A stretch of 64,000 bases of DNA from NCBI RefSeq assembly GCF_037622515.1, contig NZ_JBBJCN010000001.1, positions 1 to 64,000 of the forward strand. The letters are read 5' to 3'. The notes under the pieces are model-generated. The model was not told the DNA's origin and did not search any database. It was given only the letters and a program-made list of their open reading frames with translations. Source of the DNA: Paradesertivirga superstes (GTDB lineage Bacteria; Bacteroidota; Bacteroidia; Sphingobacteriales; Sphingobacteriaceae). Below are positions 44,607-54,066 of the stretch, in pieces. Numbering within the stretch: position 1 is the stretch's first letter; the number at the start of each line of letters is the position of its first letter. Position numbers and translations under genes: made by a program.

Positions 44607-45659
44607 TTACTCTTCTTCTTTAAAATATACCTTGTAATAATTCATCGACTTATTATCGTCAAAACCCTTTTCTATCAGCTCTTTATTACCATGAATATAG
44701 ATATGAAAGTTTTTATCAAGCTTCAATACGCTTTTAAAAACTTTAGCCTGCTTTTTAACGGCGGGCGAGGAAATATCAAAAGAATCGGCAATTTCAGTAT
44801 CAAACTCCTTCTCATAATTCTGTTTGAAGTTCTTAAACGATTCGATTGCTACCGGATTACCAATAACTTCATTGGAAAACTCATCAATTTCAAAGCTTTC
44901 TTTCTCTTTAAAATATTTCATCGAACGATTCAATAAGTCTATTTTATCAGCTTTGTTCATTTCAAAATCGTCCTCCAGTTTATTGGTTACAAAGCTTTTA
45001 TAAACACTTAAGGCGTTGTTGGTTTGATTAAAGCTATCATTCCGGATTTTTAGCTGCAAAAAATCATCCTTCCAATAAACTGCTTCCCCGGCCCTATTCG
45101 TTTGATCAACCACTAAAACCTTATACCCATCTTCTTTTTCGGAGTTAAATATTAAGCAACCTTTATCCAGTTTTTGAATATTTATTCCATCCTGCTCATA
45201 CCCCATATTAAAGCCACTGTCTTCCGGATAAACTTTTAAATAAGTTTCCTTTGTTTCAGATTTAAAGATTCCAATTGCATCTAGAAGTTCACCTTCTATC
45301 TGAACGTTGTTAAAATACGCTACATAAATCTCCCCTGATTTTATTTTTGGATGATTGGTAATATCATACAGGTATTTAGTTATCTGCTGACTAACCTCAT
45401 GAAATCTTCCCTTTTCTTTAAAAACTTCTGTTGAAAAATGAAACAGCTCATTTAAATTCATATCGCTTGAATGCATGAACCGATATACTTCGTTCACCTT
45501 TTCAAAAGGCTTTAAATAATACTGCATCAGCAAATCCGATAAAAATTCATCTTCGATCTGCAATGAATTATCCGATAGAACATAAAATTCATCCTGTATT
45601 TTGTTTCCCACACGGTGGATTGAAAGTTGGGCCAGTGATGCTTCGAAGAAAGTAACCAT
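44607..45659 (-). CDS. nucleoid-associated protein (YejK/NdpA family)
   Basis: A 350-residue protein of the family typified by E. coli YejK, found with the nucleoid. It begins MVTFFEASLAQLSIHRVGNK, contains the family-typical YVAYFNNVQIEGE-like region (near 110-125) and ends in an acidic EEE. No signal peptide or membrane helix. The ATG at 45659 lies 21 bases downstream of the MFS gene stop on the same strand, so they may be cotranscribed. Biochemical role is not established. Confidence 0.85.
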   Translation of the reverse strand: MVTFFEASLAQLSIHRVGNKIQDEFYVLSDNSLQIEDEFLSDLLMQYYLKPFEKVNEVYRFMHSSDMNLNELFHFSTEVFKEKGRFHEVSQQITKYLYDITNHPKIKSGEIYVAYFNNVQIEGELLDAIGIFKSETKETYLKVYPEDSGFNMGYEQDGINIQKLDKGCLIFNSEKEDGYKVLVVDQTNRAGEAVYWKDDFLQLKIRNDSFNQTNNALSVYKSFVTNKLEDDFEMNKADKIDLLNRSMKYFKEKESFEIDEFSNEVIGNPVAIESFKNFKQNYEKEFDTEIADSFDISSPAVKKQAKVFKSVLKLDKNFHIYIHGNKELIEKGFDDNKSMNYYKVYFKEEE

Positions 45660-45679
45660 TATTATAAGAAGTTTAAAAA

Positions 45680-46855
45680 CTATGAGGTCTGATGAGATTT
45701 TGGTAAAAAGTGCAAATATATTAAAGCACTTAATGCAGTGCCTGCAGAAATGAAAAAGAGCATGGGTACCCTTGAGATAACATCTTTAAATATCCAGCCG
45801 GCAAATAATGCACCGAGACCAATGCCTGCTTCTAAAGCGATATACATAGTGGCAACCGCCTTACCCCGAAATTCAGGATGACTCAAATCTGCTGTCCAGG
45901 CATTATTAGCCGGAGACAAAACCCCCGTTCCGGCGCCATACAAAACAGATGCGAAAAGCAGTGTGAAAACAGAATCAGCAACTCCAATTAATATTAAAGA
46001 GACACAGATAACTACAAGAGAAACTTTTATTACCACAACTCTTCCATATTTATCTGAGGATTTACCGGTAAAAAAGCGAATCAAAATTGAGGATATAGTG
46101 AAAGTCATAAAGAACAGCCCCTTGTTTGATATTCCTAAATGAGCGCTCCAATCTGGAATTAAAGTCAGTAAGGCTCCGTAACTCATATAAGACAGCAGTG
46201 TCACTACCGCAGAAGGAAAAACCCTCCATTCTATAATTTCCTTACGGGATATTTTTAGAAGCGAGAATGTAAAGGCTTGTTTATTCTTCACGGTTTCCTT
46301 CATATTAAACACTATTAAGATGGATAAGAGTGCTAAAACTGATGAAAAATAAAAAAGCACATCAATAGAATACACAGAAGTAATGGCACTGCCCATTGCC
46401 GGACCCACTGCCATGCCTGTGCTAAAAGATAATCCATGGAGACCCATTGCTTCACCCCAGCGGCCCGAAGGCACAATATCAGACACGTATGCTGATGTGG
46501 CGGTTGGCTTAAAACCTGTAGAAAACCCATGTATAAGTCGTAAAAATAAAAATCCAGAAACACTGCTAAGAAGAGGGTAAAGAACTCCGCAAACAACACA
46601 AACAATCGAACCTACCGCCATCACCGGAACTCGTCCAATAGTGTCAGTAAGTTTTCCGCTAAACAGACGTGAAATTCCCGCAGTTAAAGTAAATAATGCG
46701 ATGATGAGCCCTTTGTATTCGGCTCCACCAAGAGCACTTAAATAAGCCGGCAATTCAGGAATCATCATATTAAAACTTGCTGAAAACAGCAAAGAGCTTA
46801 TGCAGAGTAAGGAAAACTGAAGATTATAAATAGGATGTGTATGTTCTGCGGCCAT
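45680..46855 (-). CDS. MFS transporter
   Basis: Major facilitator superfamily permease of 391 residues with about 12 membrane helices. The loop-2 motif is visible as GKLTDTIGRVPVM (near residue 68), and its counterpart in the second half is GKSSDKYGRVVVI. It is smaller than sugar MFS porters and resembles drug- or small-molecule exporters. Substrate is unknown. An exact -7 promoter element ends 9 bases before the ATG, suggesting a near-leaderless transcript. It is followed directly by the nucleoid-associated protein gene. Confidence 0.88.
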   Translation of the reverse strand: MAAEHTHPIYNLQFSLLCISSLLFSASFNMMIPELPAYLSALGGAEYKGLIIALFTLTAGISRLFSGKLTDTIGRVPVMAVGSIVCVVCGVLYPLLSSVSGFLFLRLIHGFSTGFKPTATSAYVSDIVPSGRWGEAMGLHGLSFSTGMAVGPAMGSAITSVYSIDVLFYFSSVLALLSILIVFNMKETVKNKQAFTFSLLKISRKEIIEWRVFPSAVVTLLSYMSYGALLTLIPDWSAHLGISNKGLFFMTFTISSILIRFFTGKSSDKYGRVVVIKVSLVVICVSLILIGVADSVFTLLFASVLYGAGTGVLSPANNAWTADLSHPEFRGKAVATMYIALEAGIGLGALFAGWIFKDVISRVPMLFFISAGTALSALIYLHFLPKSHQTS

Positions 46856-47165
46856 TAAGGATTACAAAAGTAAGTTTAATTTGCAACAGAAAACATGCTA
46901 TTGTTTGATTTAAGCTAATTGCAGAAACCGGGCCTAAAAGGGAATTTGTATATTTCATTTTGATTTAAAGAATAATTGCATGGAGGTAAAAAACGGAATC
47001 TGCGCAATTAAACTCCTTGCAAAAGAATTTACCCTCAGGAAATTGATTTATGCACCCATCTTCATAAACAAAACTTAGGGTTTATCCTACCTTCCCACAT
47101 TTTTTTATTGTACTTTTACCTTCGAACCAATTTAGTTTTCGGTTCAAAAACAACACATAAACAAC
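46856..47165. other. divergent intergenic region, no gene seen
   Basis: A 310-base gap between the MFS gene and the KAS III-like gene. A 32-codon frame at 46980-47078 (starting MEVKNGICAI) has no support. GAACC...GGTTC at about 47125-47146 is a short inverted repeat upstream of the KAS III-like gene. Both promoters should be here; only the MFS -7 element is clear. Confidence 0.5.
46865..46872 (-). promoter_or_regulatory. predicted -7 element for the MFS gene
   Basis: CAAAAGTA on the plus strand is TACTTTTG on the minus strand, an exact TAnnTTTG, 9 bases before the start codon. No TTTG at the expected -33 spacing. Confidence 0.45.
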
Positions 47166-48227
47166 ATGGGATCAGTAATAATTGGCACTGGAAGTTATCT
47201 ACCTACAAAGAAAGTTTTAAATTCAGATTTTCTGGCACATCGATTTTTTGAGAAAGATGGGATCGAAATAACAAAGGATAACGAGGAAATTATTTCAAAA
47301 TTTGTAGCTATTACAACTATAGAAGAACGCCTTTATGCATCCGACGATCTTGTTGCCTCTGATATGGGATTAATGGCTGCAGAGGAAGCGATTAAATCGT
47401 CTGGCATTGATCCGGAAACTTTAGATTATATTATTGTGGCTCAAAATTTCGGAGATATAAGTCCGGAAAAACTTTTACCAGACGTATTGCCAACCCTTGC
47501 AGCACGTATTAAACATAAACTTAAGATCAAAAATCCGGAATGTGTGGCCTATGATATTCCTTTTGGCTGCCCGGGATGGCTGCAAGGAGTAATTCAGGCA
47601 GATTATTATCTAAGATCGGGAGATGCCAAACGCATTTTAGTTATTGGAACAGAAACCCTTTCAAGAATAACTGATCCGCATGATCGCGATAGCATGATCT
47701 ATGCAGACGGAGCAGGAGCAGTTATACTGGAATCACAAGACAACGATAGAGGTATACTAAGCCATAAAACCAGATCGGATACTTTTGAAGAAGCTTATTA
47801 CCTGTACTCGGGCGGATCGAGCAATGCAGATTTTACCGATAATAACCTTTACATAAAAATGGATGGTCGGAAAATATATGAGTATGCACTCACAAATGTT
47901 CCTCTGGCAATCAAACAAACACTTGATAAAGCCGGACATGGACTAAAGGATGTTAAGAAAATCCTAATTCATCAGGCCAACGGAAAAATGGATGAAGCCA
48001 TTCTAAAAAGGCTTTATAAATTATATAACGAAACTCAGATTTCGGAAGATATCATGCCAATGACCATTGCGAAACTTGGTAACAGCTCCGTAGCAACCCT
48101 CCCTACTCTTCTAGATTTAATCTTAAAAGGCGAGTTGGAAAATCATCAAATCGAGAAAGATGATATTATAGTTTTTGCGTCGGTAGGTGCGGGAATGAAT
48201 ATTAATGCTGTTGTATACCGATACTAA
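47166..48227 (+). CDS. 3-oxoacyl-ACP synthase III-like ketosynthase
   Basis: Thiolase-fold condensing enzyme of the FabH/KAS III group, 353 residues. The catalytic triad is visible: Cys135 in PFGCPGWLQG, His269 in LIHQANGK and Asn306 in LGNSSVATLP. It starts fatty-acid or related acyl chains from an acyl-CoA and malonyl-ACP. It is longer than E. coli FabH (317), with an N-terminal insert that resembles Bacteroidota KAS III paralogues. No other fatty-acid genes are nearby, so it may be a second, specialised copy rather than the housekeeping FabH. Substrate cannot be assigned. Confidence 0.88.
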   Translation: MGSVIIGTGSYLPTKKVLNSDFLAHRFFEKDGIEITKDNEEIISKFVAITTIEERLYASDDLVASDMGLMAAEEAIKSSGIDPETLDYIIVAQNFGDISPEKLLPDVLPTLAARIKHKLKIKNPECVAYDIPFGCPGWLQGVIQADYYLRSGDAKRILVIGTETLSRITDPHDRDSMIYADGAGAVILESQDNDRGILSHKTRSDTFEEAYYLYSGGSSNADFTDNNLYIKMDGRKIYEYALTNVPLAIKQTLDKAGHGLKDVKKILIHQANGKMDEAILKRLYKLYNETQISEDIMPMTIAKLGNSSVATLPTLLDLILKGELENHQIEKDDIIVFASVGAGMNINAVVYRY

Positions 48228-48251
48228 GTAAACAGCTATTAAATAAAATCT

Positions 48252-48325
48252 GTCATTTTGACAAGGTGAAGACTTTGGAACAGCCATTGATATGTGCTTG
48301 TCAAAGAATTCGAAATCTAAATACT
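48252..48325. repeat. probable relic of a dispersed intergenic repeat
   Basis: Begins GTCATTTTGACAAGGTGAAG and continues through TTTGGAACAGCC to the htpG start. The same GTCATTT opening appears at 7665 and 8866. In-frame extension of htpG into this stretch gives random-looking residues, which supports the downstream ATG. Confidence 0.4.
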
Positions 48326-50209
48326 ATGCAAGAAAAAGGCACTATATCCATTCACACAGAGAACATCTTTCCTATTATTAAGAAGTTTTTATATTCCGAT
48401 CATGAAATATTCCTTCGTGAGCTGGTTTCAAATGCGGTTGATGCTACACAAAAGCTTAAAAGATTATCATCATTAGGACAGTACCAGGGCGAACTTGGCG
48501 ATTTAAAAGTTGAAGTTGCTTTTGATGAAGAAAAGAAAACCCTGACCATTTCTGACAAAGGTTTAGGAATGACAGCCGAAGAGATAAAAAAATATATCAA
48601 CCAGATAGCATTTTCAGGCGCAACAGAATTTGTTGAAAAGTTTAAAGATGCCAAAGATGCCAATGAACTTATCGGAAAATTCGGTTTAGGTTTTTATTCT
48701 GCTTTCATGGTAGCGGAGCAGGTTGAAATCGAAACTTTATCTTTTCAGGAGGGCGCTGAGCCAGCCAGATGGATTTGCGATGGAAGCACAGAGTTTGAAA
48801 TAACTGAAGGCAGTCGTACAGAAAGAGGAACAGATATTATCCTTCATATAAATGCAGATTCTGAAGAATTTTTAAGCAAACATAAACTTCAGGAAATACT
48901 TGATAAATATTGCCGTTTCTTGCCAGTTCCAATAAAATTTGGAACAAAAACAGAATCTGAACCAGATGGTGAAGATGAAGAAGGAAAACCTAAATACAAA
49001 TCTGTTGAGGTTGATAATTTTATCAACAATACTAATCCGATCTGGACAAAAGCCCCTGCAGATTTAAAGGACGAGGATTATCTTAACTTTTATAAAGAAC
49101 TTTACCCATTTTCTGAAGATCCGCTTTTCTGGATTCATTTAAATGTAGATTATCCGTTTAATCTTACCGGAGTACTATACTTCCCTAAAGTGAAAAACGA
49201 TTTTGATTTTCAAAAAAATAAGATCAAGTTGTTTTCTCGTCAGGTATTTATTACGGATGAAGTTAAAGACATCGTTCCTGAGTTTTTAATGTTACTGCAT
49301 GGCCTGATTGATTCTCCGGATATTCCTTTGAACGTTTCAAGAAGCTTCCTGCAGGCAGATAGCAGCGTAAAGAAAATCAACAGCTACATCACCAAAAAAG
49401 TTGCCGATAAATTAGCCGAACTGTTTAAAAAAGACCGTAAGGCATTTGAAGAAAAGTGGAATGATATCGGAATTTTTGTGAAGTACGGTATGATAAGCGA
49501 AGAGAAATTTTACGAGAAAGCCAAAGATTTCGCATTGCTTAAAAACACGAACAATGAGTACTTTACAATGGATGAATACAAAGAAAAAGTATCGCCATTA
49601 CAAACAGAAAAAGAAGGCAACTTAGTTTATTTGTATACCATCGACTCTGCGAAGCAGCATTCATTCATTGAATCGGCCAATAAAAAGGGTTATGATGTTT
49701 TAGAGATGAACACTCCTATCGATAATCACTTTATAAATCAACTGGAGCAAAAATTAGAAAAAACCTCTTTGAAAAGGGTTGATGCCGATGTTGTTGATAA
49801 GCTGATAAAGAAAGATGATACTCCTCCTCATGTATTAACCGAAGAGGAAACTACCAAGGTAAAAGGCATTTTCGAAAAAGCAATCAATAAACCCAATATG
49901 AAGGTTGAAATTGAAAGCTTAAATCCTGAAGAATTTCCAGTTAGCGTAACTCAGGATGAGTTTATGCGAAGAATGAAGGATATGGCTCAAATGGGTGGCG
50001 GAATGAGCTTTTATGGTGCCTTGCCAGAAAACTACAAGGTTGCTGTAAATGCCAACCATGCACTTGTGAACCGAATTCTACAAACCGAAAATGAGGAAGA
50101 GCAGGGACAGCTTGCTAAACAGGCATTCGACTTAGCATTACTTTCACAAGGAATGCTTACCGGAGCGGACCTTACAGAGTTTGTAAAAAGAAGTGTTCAG
50201 TTGATATAA
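48326..50209 (+). CDS. htpG: molecular chaperone HtpG (Hsp90)
   Basis: Bacterial Hsp90, 627 residues from the ATG at 48326. GHKL ATPase motifs are intact: ELVSNAVDA (with the ATP-contacting Asn/Asp), SDKGLGM and GKFGLGFYSAFMVA. The middle domain carries the catalytic Arg in DSPDIPLNVSRSFLQ, and the C-terminal dimerisation domain runs from about 500. The frame extends 20 codons upstream, but the extension is not family-like and falls in repeat-like DNA. A Glu/Asp-rich segment near 235-245 lies between the N and middle domains. It is closed by a strong terminator. Confidence 0.96.
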   Translation: MQEKGTISIHTENIFPIIKKFLYSDHEIFLRELVSNAVDATQKLKRLSSLGQYQGELGDLKVEVAFDEEKKTLTISDKGLGMTAEEIKKYINQIAFSGATEFVEKFKDAKDANELIGKFGLGFYSAFMVAEQVEIETLSFQEGAEPARWICDGSTEFEITEGSRTERGTDIILHINADSEEFLSKHKLQEILDKYCRFLPVPIKFGTKTESEPDGEDEEGKPKYKSVEVDNFINNTNPIWTKAPADLKDEDYLNFYKELYPFSEDPLFWIHLNVDYPFNLTGVLYFPKVKNDFDFQKNKIKLFSRQVFITDEVKDIVPEFLMLLHGLIDSPDIPLNVSRSFLQADSSVKKINSYITKKVADKLAELFKKDRKAFEEKWNDIGIFVKYGMISEEKFYEKAKDFALLKNTNNEYFTMDEYKEKVSPLQTEKEGNLVYLYTIDSAKQHSFIESANKKGYDVLEMNTPIDNHFINQLEQKLEKTSLKRVDADVVDKLIKKDDTPPHVLTEEETTKVKGIFEKAINKPNMKVEIESLNPEEFPVSVTQDEFMRRMKDMAQMGGGMSFYGALPENYKVAVNANHALVNRILQTENEEEQGQLAKQAFDLALLSQGMLTGADLTEFVKRSVQLI

Positions 50210-50223
50210 TTCAGTCAATCACT

Positions 50224-50264
50224 AAAATACAAAAACCCGCTCAAAAGGCGGGTTTTTGTATTTT
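50224..50264. terminator. bidirectional terminator between htpG and sodC
   Basis: AAAATACAAAAACCCGC and its exact complement form a perfect 17-bp stem around a 7-base loop, between convergent genes. Confidence 0.9.
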
Positions 50265-50280
50265 AAACTTTTAAGTAAGC

Positions 50281-50820
50281 TTACTGAATTACTCCGCAAC
50301 CAATCCTTCCACCTGCATTACCGGTCGGCTGAGTTGTAAAGTCATCTGCCTTTTCATGAACCATTATCGCTTTTCCGACAACATCGTTTGTAGCGCCTGT
50401 TCCTACCGTCCAAAGATTTGTTTCCAGATTTAAAGTTCCTTTTCCAGTGGCATCTAATTGAACATTGCCTATGTCTCCTAAATGAAACTGTCCTTCTCCC
50501 CATTTACCATGGCTACTTTTTGTAGGGTTCCAGTGTCCATGAGCATCATTTCCCGCATTACCGCAGTCGCCATGTTCATGTATATGAACTGCAAGGATCT
50601 GACCTGCTTTTGATGGGAAATCAAGTTCCAGTTTCATATCGACTTCGTTTCCGTCTTGTACAAAACTGATCGTGCCATTACCGGGCATTTCTGGTTTTGT
50701 AGCAGATATTGCTGCTTTAGCCTGCTTTTTAGAAGTTTTCATACTTGCGCACGAATAGACAAAAATAGTAGCGCATACGGCTGTGAACGCTATCAGGCTA
50801 TTAAGCTTTAAAATTTTCAT
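50281..50820 (-). CDS. sodC: Cu/Zn superoxide dismutase, lipoprotein
   Basis: Dismutates superoxide outside the cytoplasm. A signal peptide II with lipobox FVYSC predicts lipidation at Cys24. Metal ligands are visible: Cu His79, His81, His96 and His155; Zn His104, His113 and Asp116, with His96 as the bridging residue. Cys86 and Cys175 can form the structural disulfide. GNAGGRIGCGVI is the conserved C-terminal signature with the active-site Arg. At 179 residues it is full length. It appears monocistronic. Confidence 0.93.
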   Translation of the reverse strand: MKILKLNSLIAFTAVCATIFVYSCASMKTSKKQAKAAISATKPEMPGNGTISFVQDGNEVDMKLELDFPSKAGQILAVHIHEHGDCGNAGNDAHGHWNPTKSSHGKWGEGQFHLGDIGNVQLDATGKGTLNLETNLWTVGTGATNDVVGKAIMVHEKADDFTTQPTGNAGGRIGCGVIQ

Positions 50821-50885
50821 AATTAAATATTTGAATGAATAACAGAGAAATGAAGATAATGTTAACGATTAAGAAAAAATTCAGC

Positions 50886-51293
50886 CTAACCGGTTCGTTT
50901 TAACGGATACTTATTTTGATTGTTAAATGTCCGCATAATAAACACATTTAAGCCTGATTTATCTTTAGAATAGTTGTGTGCTTTGGAGCGTGCTTCAACA
51001 ATTGCTTCAGCAGCATTGGCTTTGCCCACACTATAAAAATATTTTGGGTTAGACCCATTTGGACTTGCTACACAAAAAACAGCACCATGACCTGTTACAT
51101 CTGTTTCGAGCAAACTAAACCATTTACCTTCTTTTTCGGCAAGCTGTTTTAGAATTTTTGCCCCTCCGTCTTCCATATTAAAATTCTGGAGAATATCAGC
51201 CTTGTCTTCCCGCGCAAAAACATAAACCTGGGCAGAACACTGATTTGTAATGAAGAGAGCAAAAAAAGCAATTATTAGAAAAAAAGGTTTCAT
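50886..51293 (-). CDS. small secreted protein of unknown function
   Basis: A 135-residue protein with a clear signal peptide (MKPFFLIIAFFALFITNQ, probable cleavage after CSA). The mature part has GAVFCVASPNG and an Ala/Glu-rich helix (ANAAEAIVEARSKA). One Cys remains in the mature region. No family recognised. It is on the same strand as sodC and 65 bases upstream of it, so the two may share a transcript, but no motif links it to oxidative stress. Confidence 0.7.
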   Translation of the reverse strand: MKPFFLIIAFFALFITNQCSAQVYVFAREDKADILQNFNMEDGGAKILKQLAEKEGKWFSLLETDVTGHGAVFCVASPNGSNPKYFYSVGKANAAEAIVEARSKAHNYSKDKSGLNVFIMRTFNNQNKYPLKRTG

Positions 51294-51374
51294 AACTTGT
51301 TTTTCGTATAGATATCAACTAAAAATAAGCAATTTTTCTAAATATATGTTAAGCAAGCAGCGATCTTACGAAAA

Positions 51375-53279
51375 TTACCAAAGACTATTAGTGAATTCGA
51401 GCTTGATCTTGGCCTGAAAATTCTCTATGGTCTTAAATATTTCAATCAATGTAACCTGCTCAATTTTTGTAATGGTTCTCAGATCAATATAGTTATCGGG
51501 AAGATGTTTATCGTGAATTATCTGAACCGCCTGACTTTTCAATCGCATTCCCATTAAAAAGTAGTACGACTGAGATAGCTCATGAAAGGCGGTTTCTGAG
51601 AAAACCTCTTTTTCTTTTAATGCTTTAAGCCTCTCACCCGTGTTTACTTTAAATATCCTCTCCTTCAATGCATACACTCTGACTAAATCAACAATTGGAG
51701 TCATAGCTGTTTTTATATCAAAAACTTCCTGCTTTCCGACGGTTTGAGTGCGTATATTCTTAAAAAAGGTCAGCGGAGGCTCGTATTGAAGCGCATTTTT
51801 TGCCAGGATATAAAAAAGCTGACCCAATGGTTTTTGTAACTCTTTATCAAGAAAGGTATGCAATTCATCCATTATAGATTTTTCCCCATAAATATAACGG
51901 CAATCGAAAAAGGTAGAGAAGTTAACCGCTGTTTCAGGAACTGATTCGGCGATCCAACTGGTATAATTCCGTTTCCAATGTGATAATGAATGGGTCCATT
52001 TCGGATTCTTGGCCATCAGGTCTCCGGTACAAAAACTAAATCCTATATAATCAAGGCGTTCAGAAACAATTTCAGCAAATCGCAAGAAGTATTCTCGGAC
52101 AAGTTCCCGGTGCTCATTAGCCTTATCCTCATAGATAATTGCATTATCCTGATCGGTTTTTAAGGTTTGCTCTTTGCGACCTTCACTCCCCAACACCATG
52201 AAAACAAATTTCGCAGGTGGCTTCCCTATTTCAGAAATTGTATTTTCAATAACTTTTATAGCAATCGTGTCTGCAATGGTAGTAATTAATTGGTTTACAA
52301 TTTCAGCATGCACCCCCCTTCCAATTAATTGAGTTACAATTTGTGGGACCGTATTCCATTTCCTCTTTAACTCATCGGCAGATAAAGACTGTTTCACAGA
52401 TTGAATAAACACCAACGGAGACTGCGCTAACTCGCTTAATAATTTATTTCTACTGATTGCACCAATAAAAACTCCTTTATTCTCTACTAATAAATAACGG
52501 GTTTTAGTTTGGAACATCATTAATACAGCTTCATAGACATATGCCTGCTGACTAATATAAACAATGGGATTATCCATTACAGAACTTACTTCATTAGATG
52601 GATTTGTTTGTTCTGCAATAACTTTATCTCTTAAGGTAATGTCGGTTACATAACCTACTATTTCCCCTGACGCGTCTTTAATAAACAAACAGCTTATTTT
52701 ATGGGCTGCCATCTTCCGCGCAGCCTCATAAATAGGCATCGATACCGGACAAGATACTATTTCGCGGTGTTCTATACTTTCAATTTTGCGGGAATAAAAC
52801 TGATCAGATGCTATATAACTATCTTCAAAAGAATTGGGGCGCTTAAAAAAATGAGCGAAATCATCATCAAGCATTCGCTTGCCGAATTCGCCTGTAAAAT
52901 ATTTAAAGAATTCATCATAGGCTTTGCACAGCGCTCTGAAATCTTTCCTTGGTAAAAAATATACAACGGTTCCTTTTTTTACTATTACTGTTTTTAACGA
53001 GCGTTTTCTGTTTAATAGCACAGAAATTCCTCCAAAACAGTAACCTTCGTGATGTCTCTCCAGCGAACGCTTGTTTTGGGAGCTATCATAAAAGAAAGAT
53101 TCATACTCTCCCTTTACAATCAGATCAACACCTTTCATTTTGGTAACTTCCTGCTGATAGATTATTGTTTCCTTATTGTATTTAACAACTTCTAATAAAT
53201 CAACCACTCCAATCAGTACATCCTCCGGCAATAAATTAAAGGGTTTTACTGTTTTTAAGAATTCTAGCCTTTGATTCAT
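51375..53279 (-). CDS. cNMP-binding/CBS/DUF294 nucleotidyltransferase-like regulator
   Basis: A 634-residue cytoplasmic protein. An N-terminal cyclic-nucleotide-binding-like domain (about 10-140) precedes a CBS pair (about 175-300) and a DUF294 putative nucleotidyltransferase domain with GSEGRKEQTLKTDQDNA (near 365-381; the GS and DxD-type motif), then a helical DUF294 C-terminal domain. The ATG at 53279 overlaps the stop of the exonuclease gene (ATGA), so they are translationally coupled. A GTG two codons upstream is less likely. DUF294-exonuclease pairs recur next to acetate/SSS transporters in other bacteria; here no transporter is adjacent. Likely a regulator similar to GlnD-type sensors; activity unproven. 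Confidence 0.88.
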   Translation of the reverse strand: MNQRLEFLKTVKPFNLLPEDVLIGVVDLLEVVKYNKETIIYQQEVTKMKGVDLIVKGEYESFFYDSSQNKRSLERHHEGYCFGGISVLLNRKRSLKTVIVKKGTVVYFLPRKDFRALCKAYDEFFKYFTGEFGKRMLDDDFAHFFKRPNSFEDSYIASDQFYSRKIESIEHREIVSCPVSMPIYEAARKMAAHKISCLFIKDASGEIVGYVTDITLRDKVIAEQTNPSNEVSSVMDNPIVYISQQAYVYEAVLMMFQTKTRYLLVENKGVFIGAISRNKLLSELAQSPLVFIQSVKQSLSADELKRKWNTVPQIVTQLIGRGVHAEIVNQLITTIADTIAIKVIENTISEIGKPPAKFVFMVLGSEGRKEQTLKTDQDNAIIYEDKANEHRELVREYFLRFAEIVSERLDYIGFSFCTGDLMAKNPKWTHSLSHWKRNYTSWIAESVPETAVNFSTFFDCRYIYGEKSIMDELHTFLDKELQKPLGQLFYILAKNALQYEPPLTFFKNIRTQTVGKQEVFDIKTAMTPIVDLVRVYALKERIFKVNTGERLKALKEKEVFSETAFHELSQSYYFLMGMRLKSQAVQIIHDKHLPDNYIDLRTITKIEQVTLIEIFKTIENFQAKIKLEFTNSLW

Positions 53280-53971
53280 ACCCACAAACTAAGCAAAATT
53301 GCCATTACCAGCACTACAAAAATTGATATCAGCCAGGGGAATTCTTTGCAAATCTTCGGTCCTTTAACCTCAGATTGCTGTAAATCAATCTTTTCATCTG
53401 TTATATCACCACGCTTTACAAGCTCAAAAAAACATTCTGCTGTGGCATTTGCGTCGGCCAAAGCATTGTGTTGATTCTCCAGTTTGGTGTCAAATAACAT
53501 CGTATATAATTCGCCAAGGCGAAGGTGTCCGACAGATGGATCTCTCACATAAAATGAACTTGCCAGCATCGTACAAAAAGTCGGCAAATTATTGAAAGGG
53601 TTAGGAATAGCTGTCCGGTAAAAGTCTGCGGAGGCGACATGGTAATCAAACTCCATAAAATGACCTATAAGTAAAGGTTCATACTTCACTAAATCATCAG
53701 CAAAGAGCTGCATAACTATTTTTCGGCTTTCTCCATATCTATTGAGATAGTCCCTTGTTATGCCATGAATTTTTATCGCAGAAGGTTTAATCTGAACATC
53801 ATTATCACGTATATAATGATTTTCTGTTTTTATTAAGGTTCCATCTTTTGCATAGACAATCCAGGAAATCTGAACCGCTGAGGGCCAGTTCGATGAATTT
53901 GAATAAGGAAGGTTCCACTTTTTGGGTAAGCCTGAGGCTTCAGTATCCAGAAATAATAAATAATCTCTCAA
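53276..53971 (-). CDS. DEDDh 3'-5' exonuclease with C-terminal membrane helix
   Basis: DnaQ-fold exonuclease of 231 residues. Exo I is FLDTEASGLP (Asp/Glu), Exo II GHFMEFDYHVA and Exo III HNALADANATA, with the catalytic His. The last 18 residues, LISIFVVLVMAILLSLWV, form a hydrophobic helix that would tail-anchor the enzyme in the membrane. The only plausible start is a TTG at 53971; the next ATG would remove Exo I. The stop overlaps the start of the CBS/DUF294 gene. Substrate unknown; a nucleotide or short-RNA role is as possible as DNA. Confidence 0.88.
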   Translation of the reverse strand: MRDYLLFLDTEASGLPKKWNLPYSNSSNWPSAVQISWIVYAKDGTLIKTENHYIRDNDVQIKPSAIKIHGITRDYLNRYGESRKIVMQLFADDLVKYEPLLIGHFMEFDYHVASADFYRTAIPNPFNNLPTFCTMLASSFYVRDPSVGHLRLGELYTMLFDTKLENQHNALADANATAECFFELVKRGDITDEKIDLQQSEVKGPKICKEFPWLISIFVVLVMAILLSLWV

Positions 53972-54066
53972 AAGGTTTAAACCGGCGGCCTATAAATCAG
54001 TAAATAATTACAAATATATAAACTAAGTGCTTTAAGAGAGATGTTTAACTAAGAAAGACAAAAAAA

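Noticed and set aside
46980..47078. A 32-codon frame starting MEVKNG upstream of the KAS III-like gene
   Set aside because: Too short and without supporting promoter, coupling or protein features.
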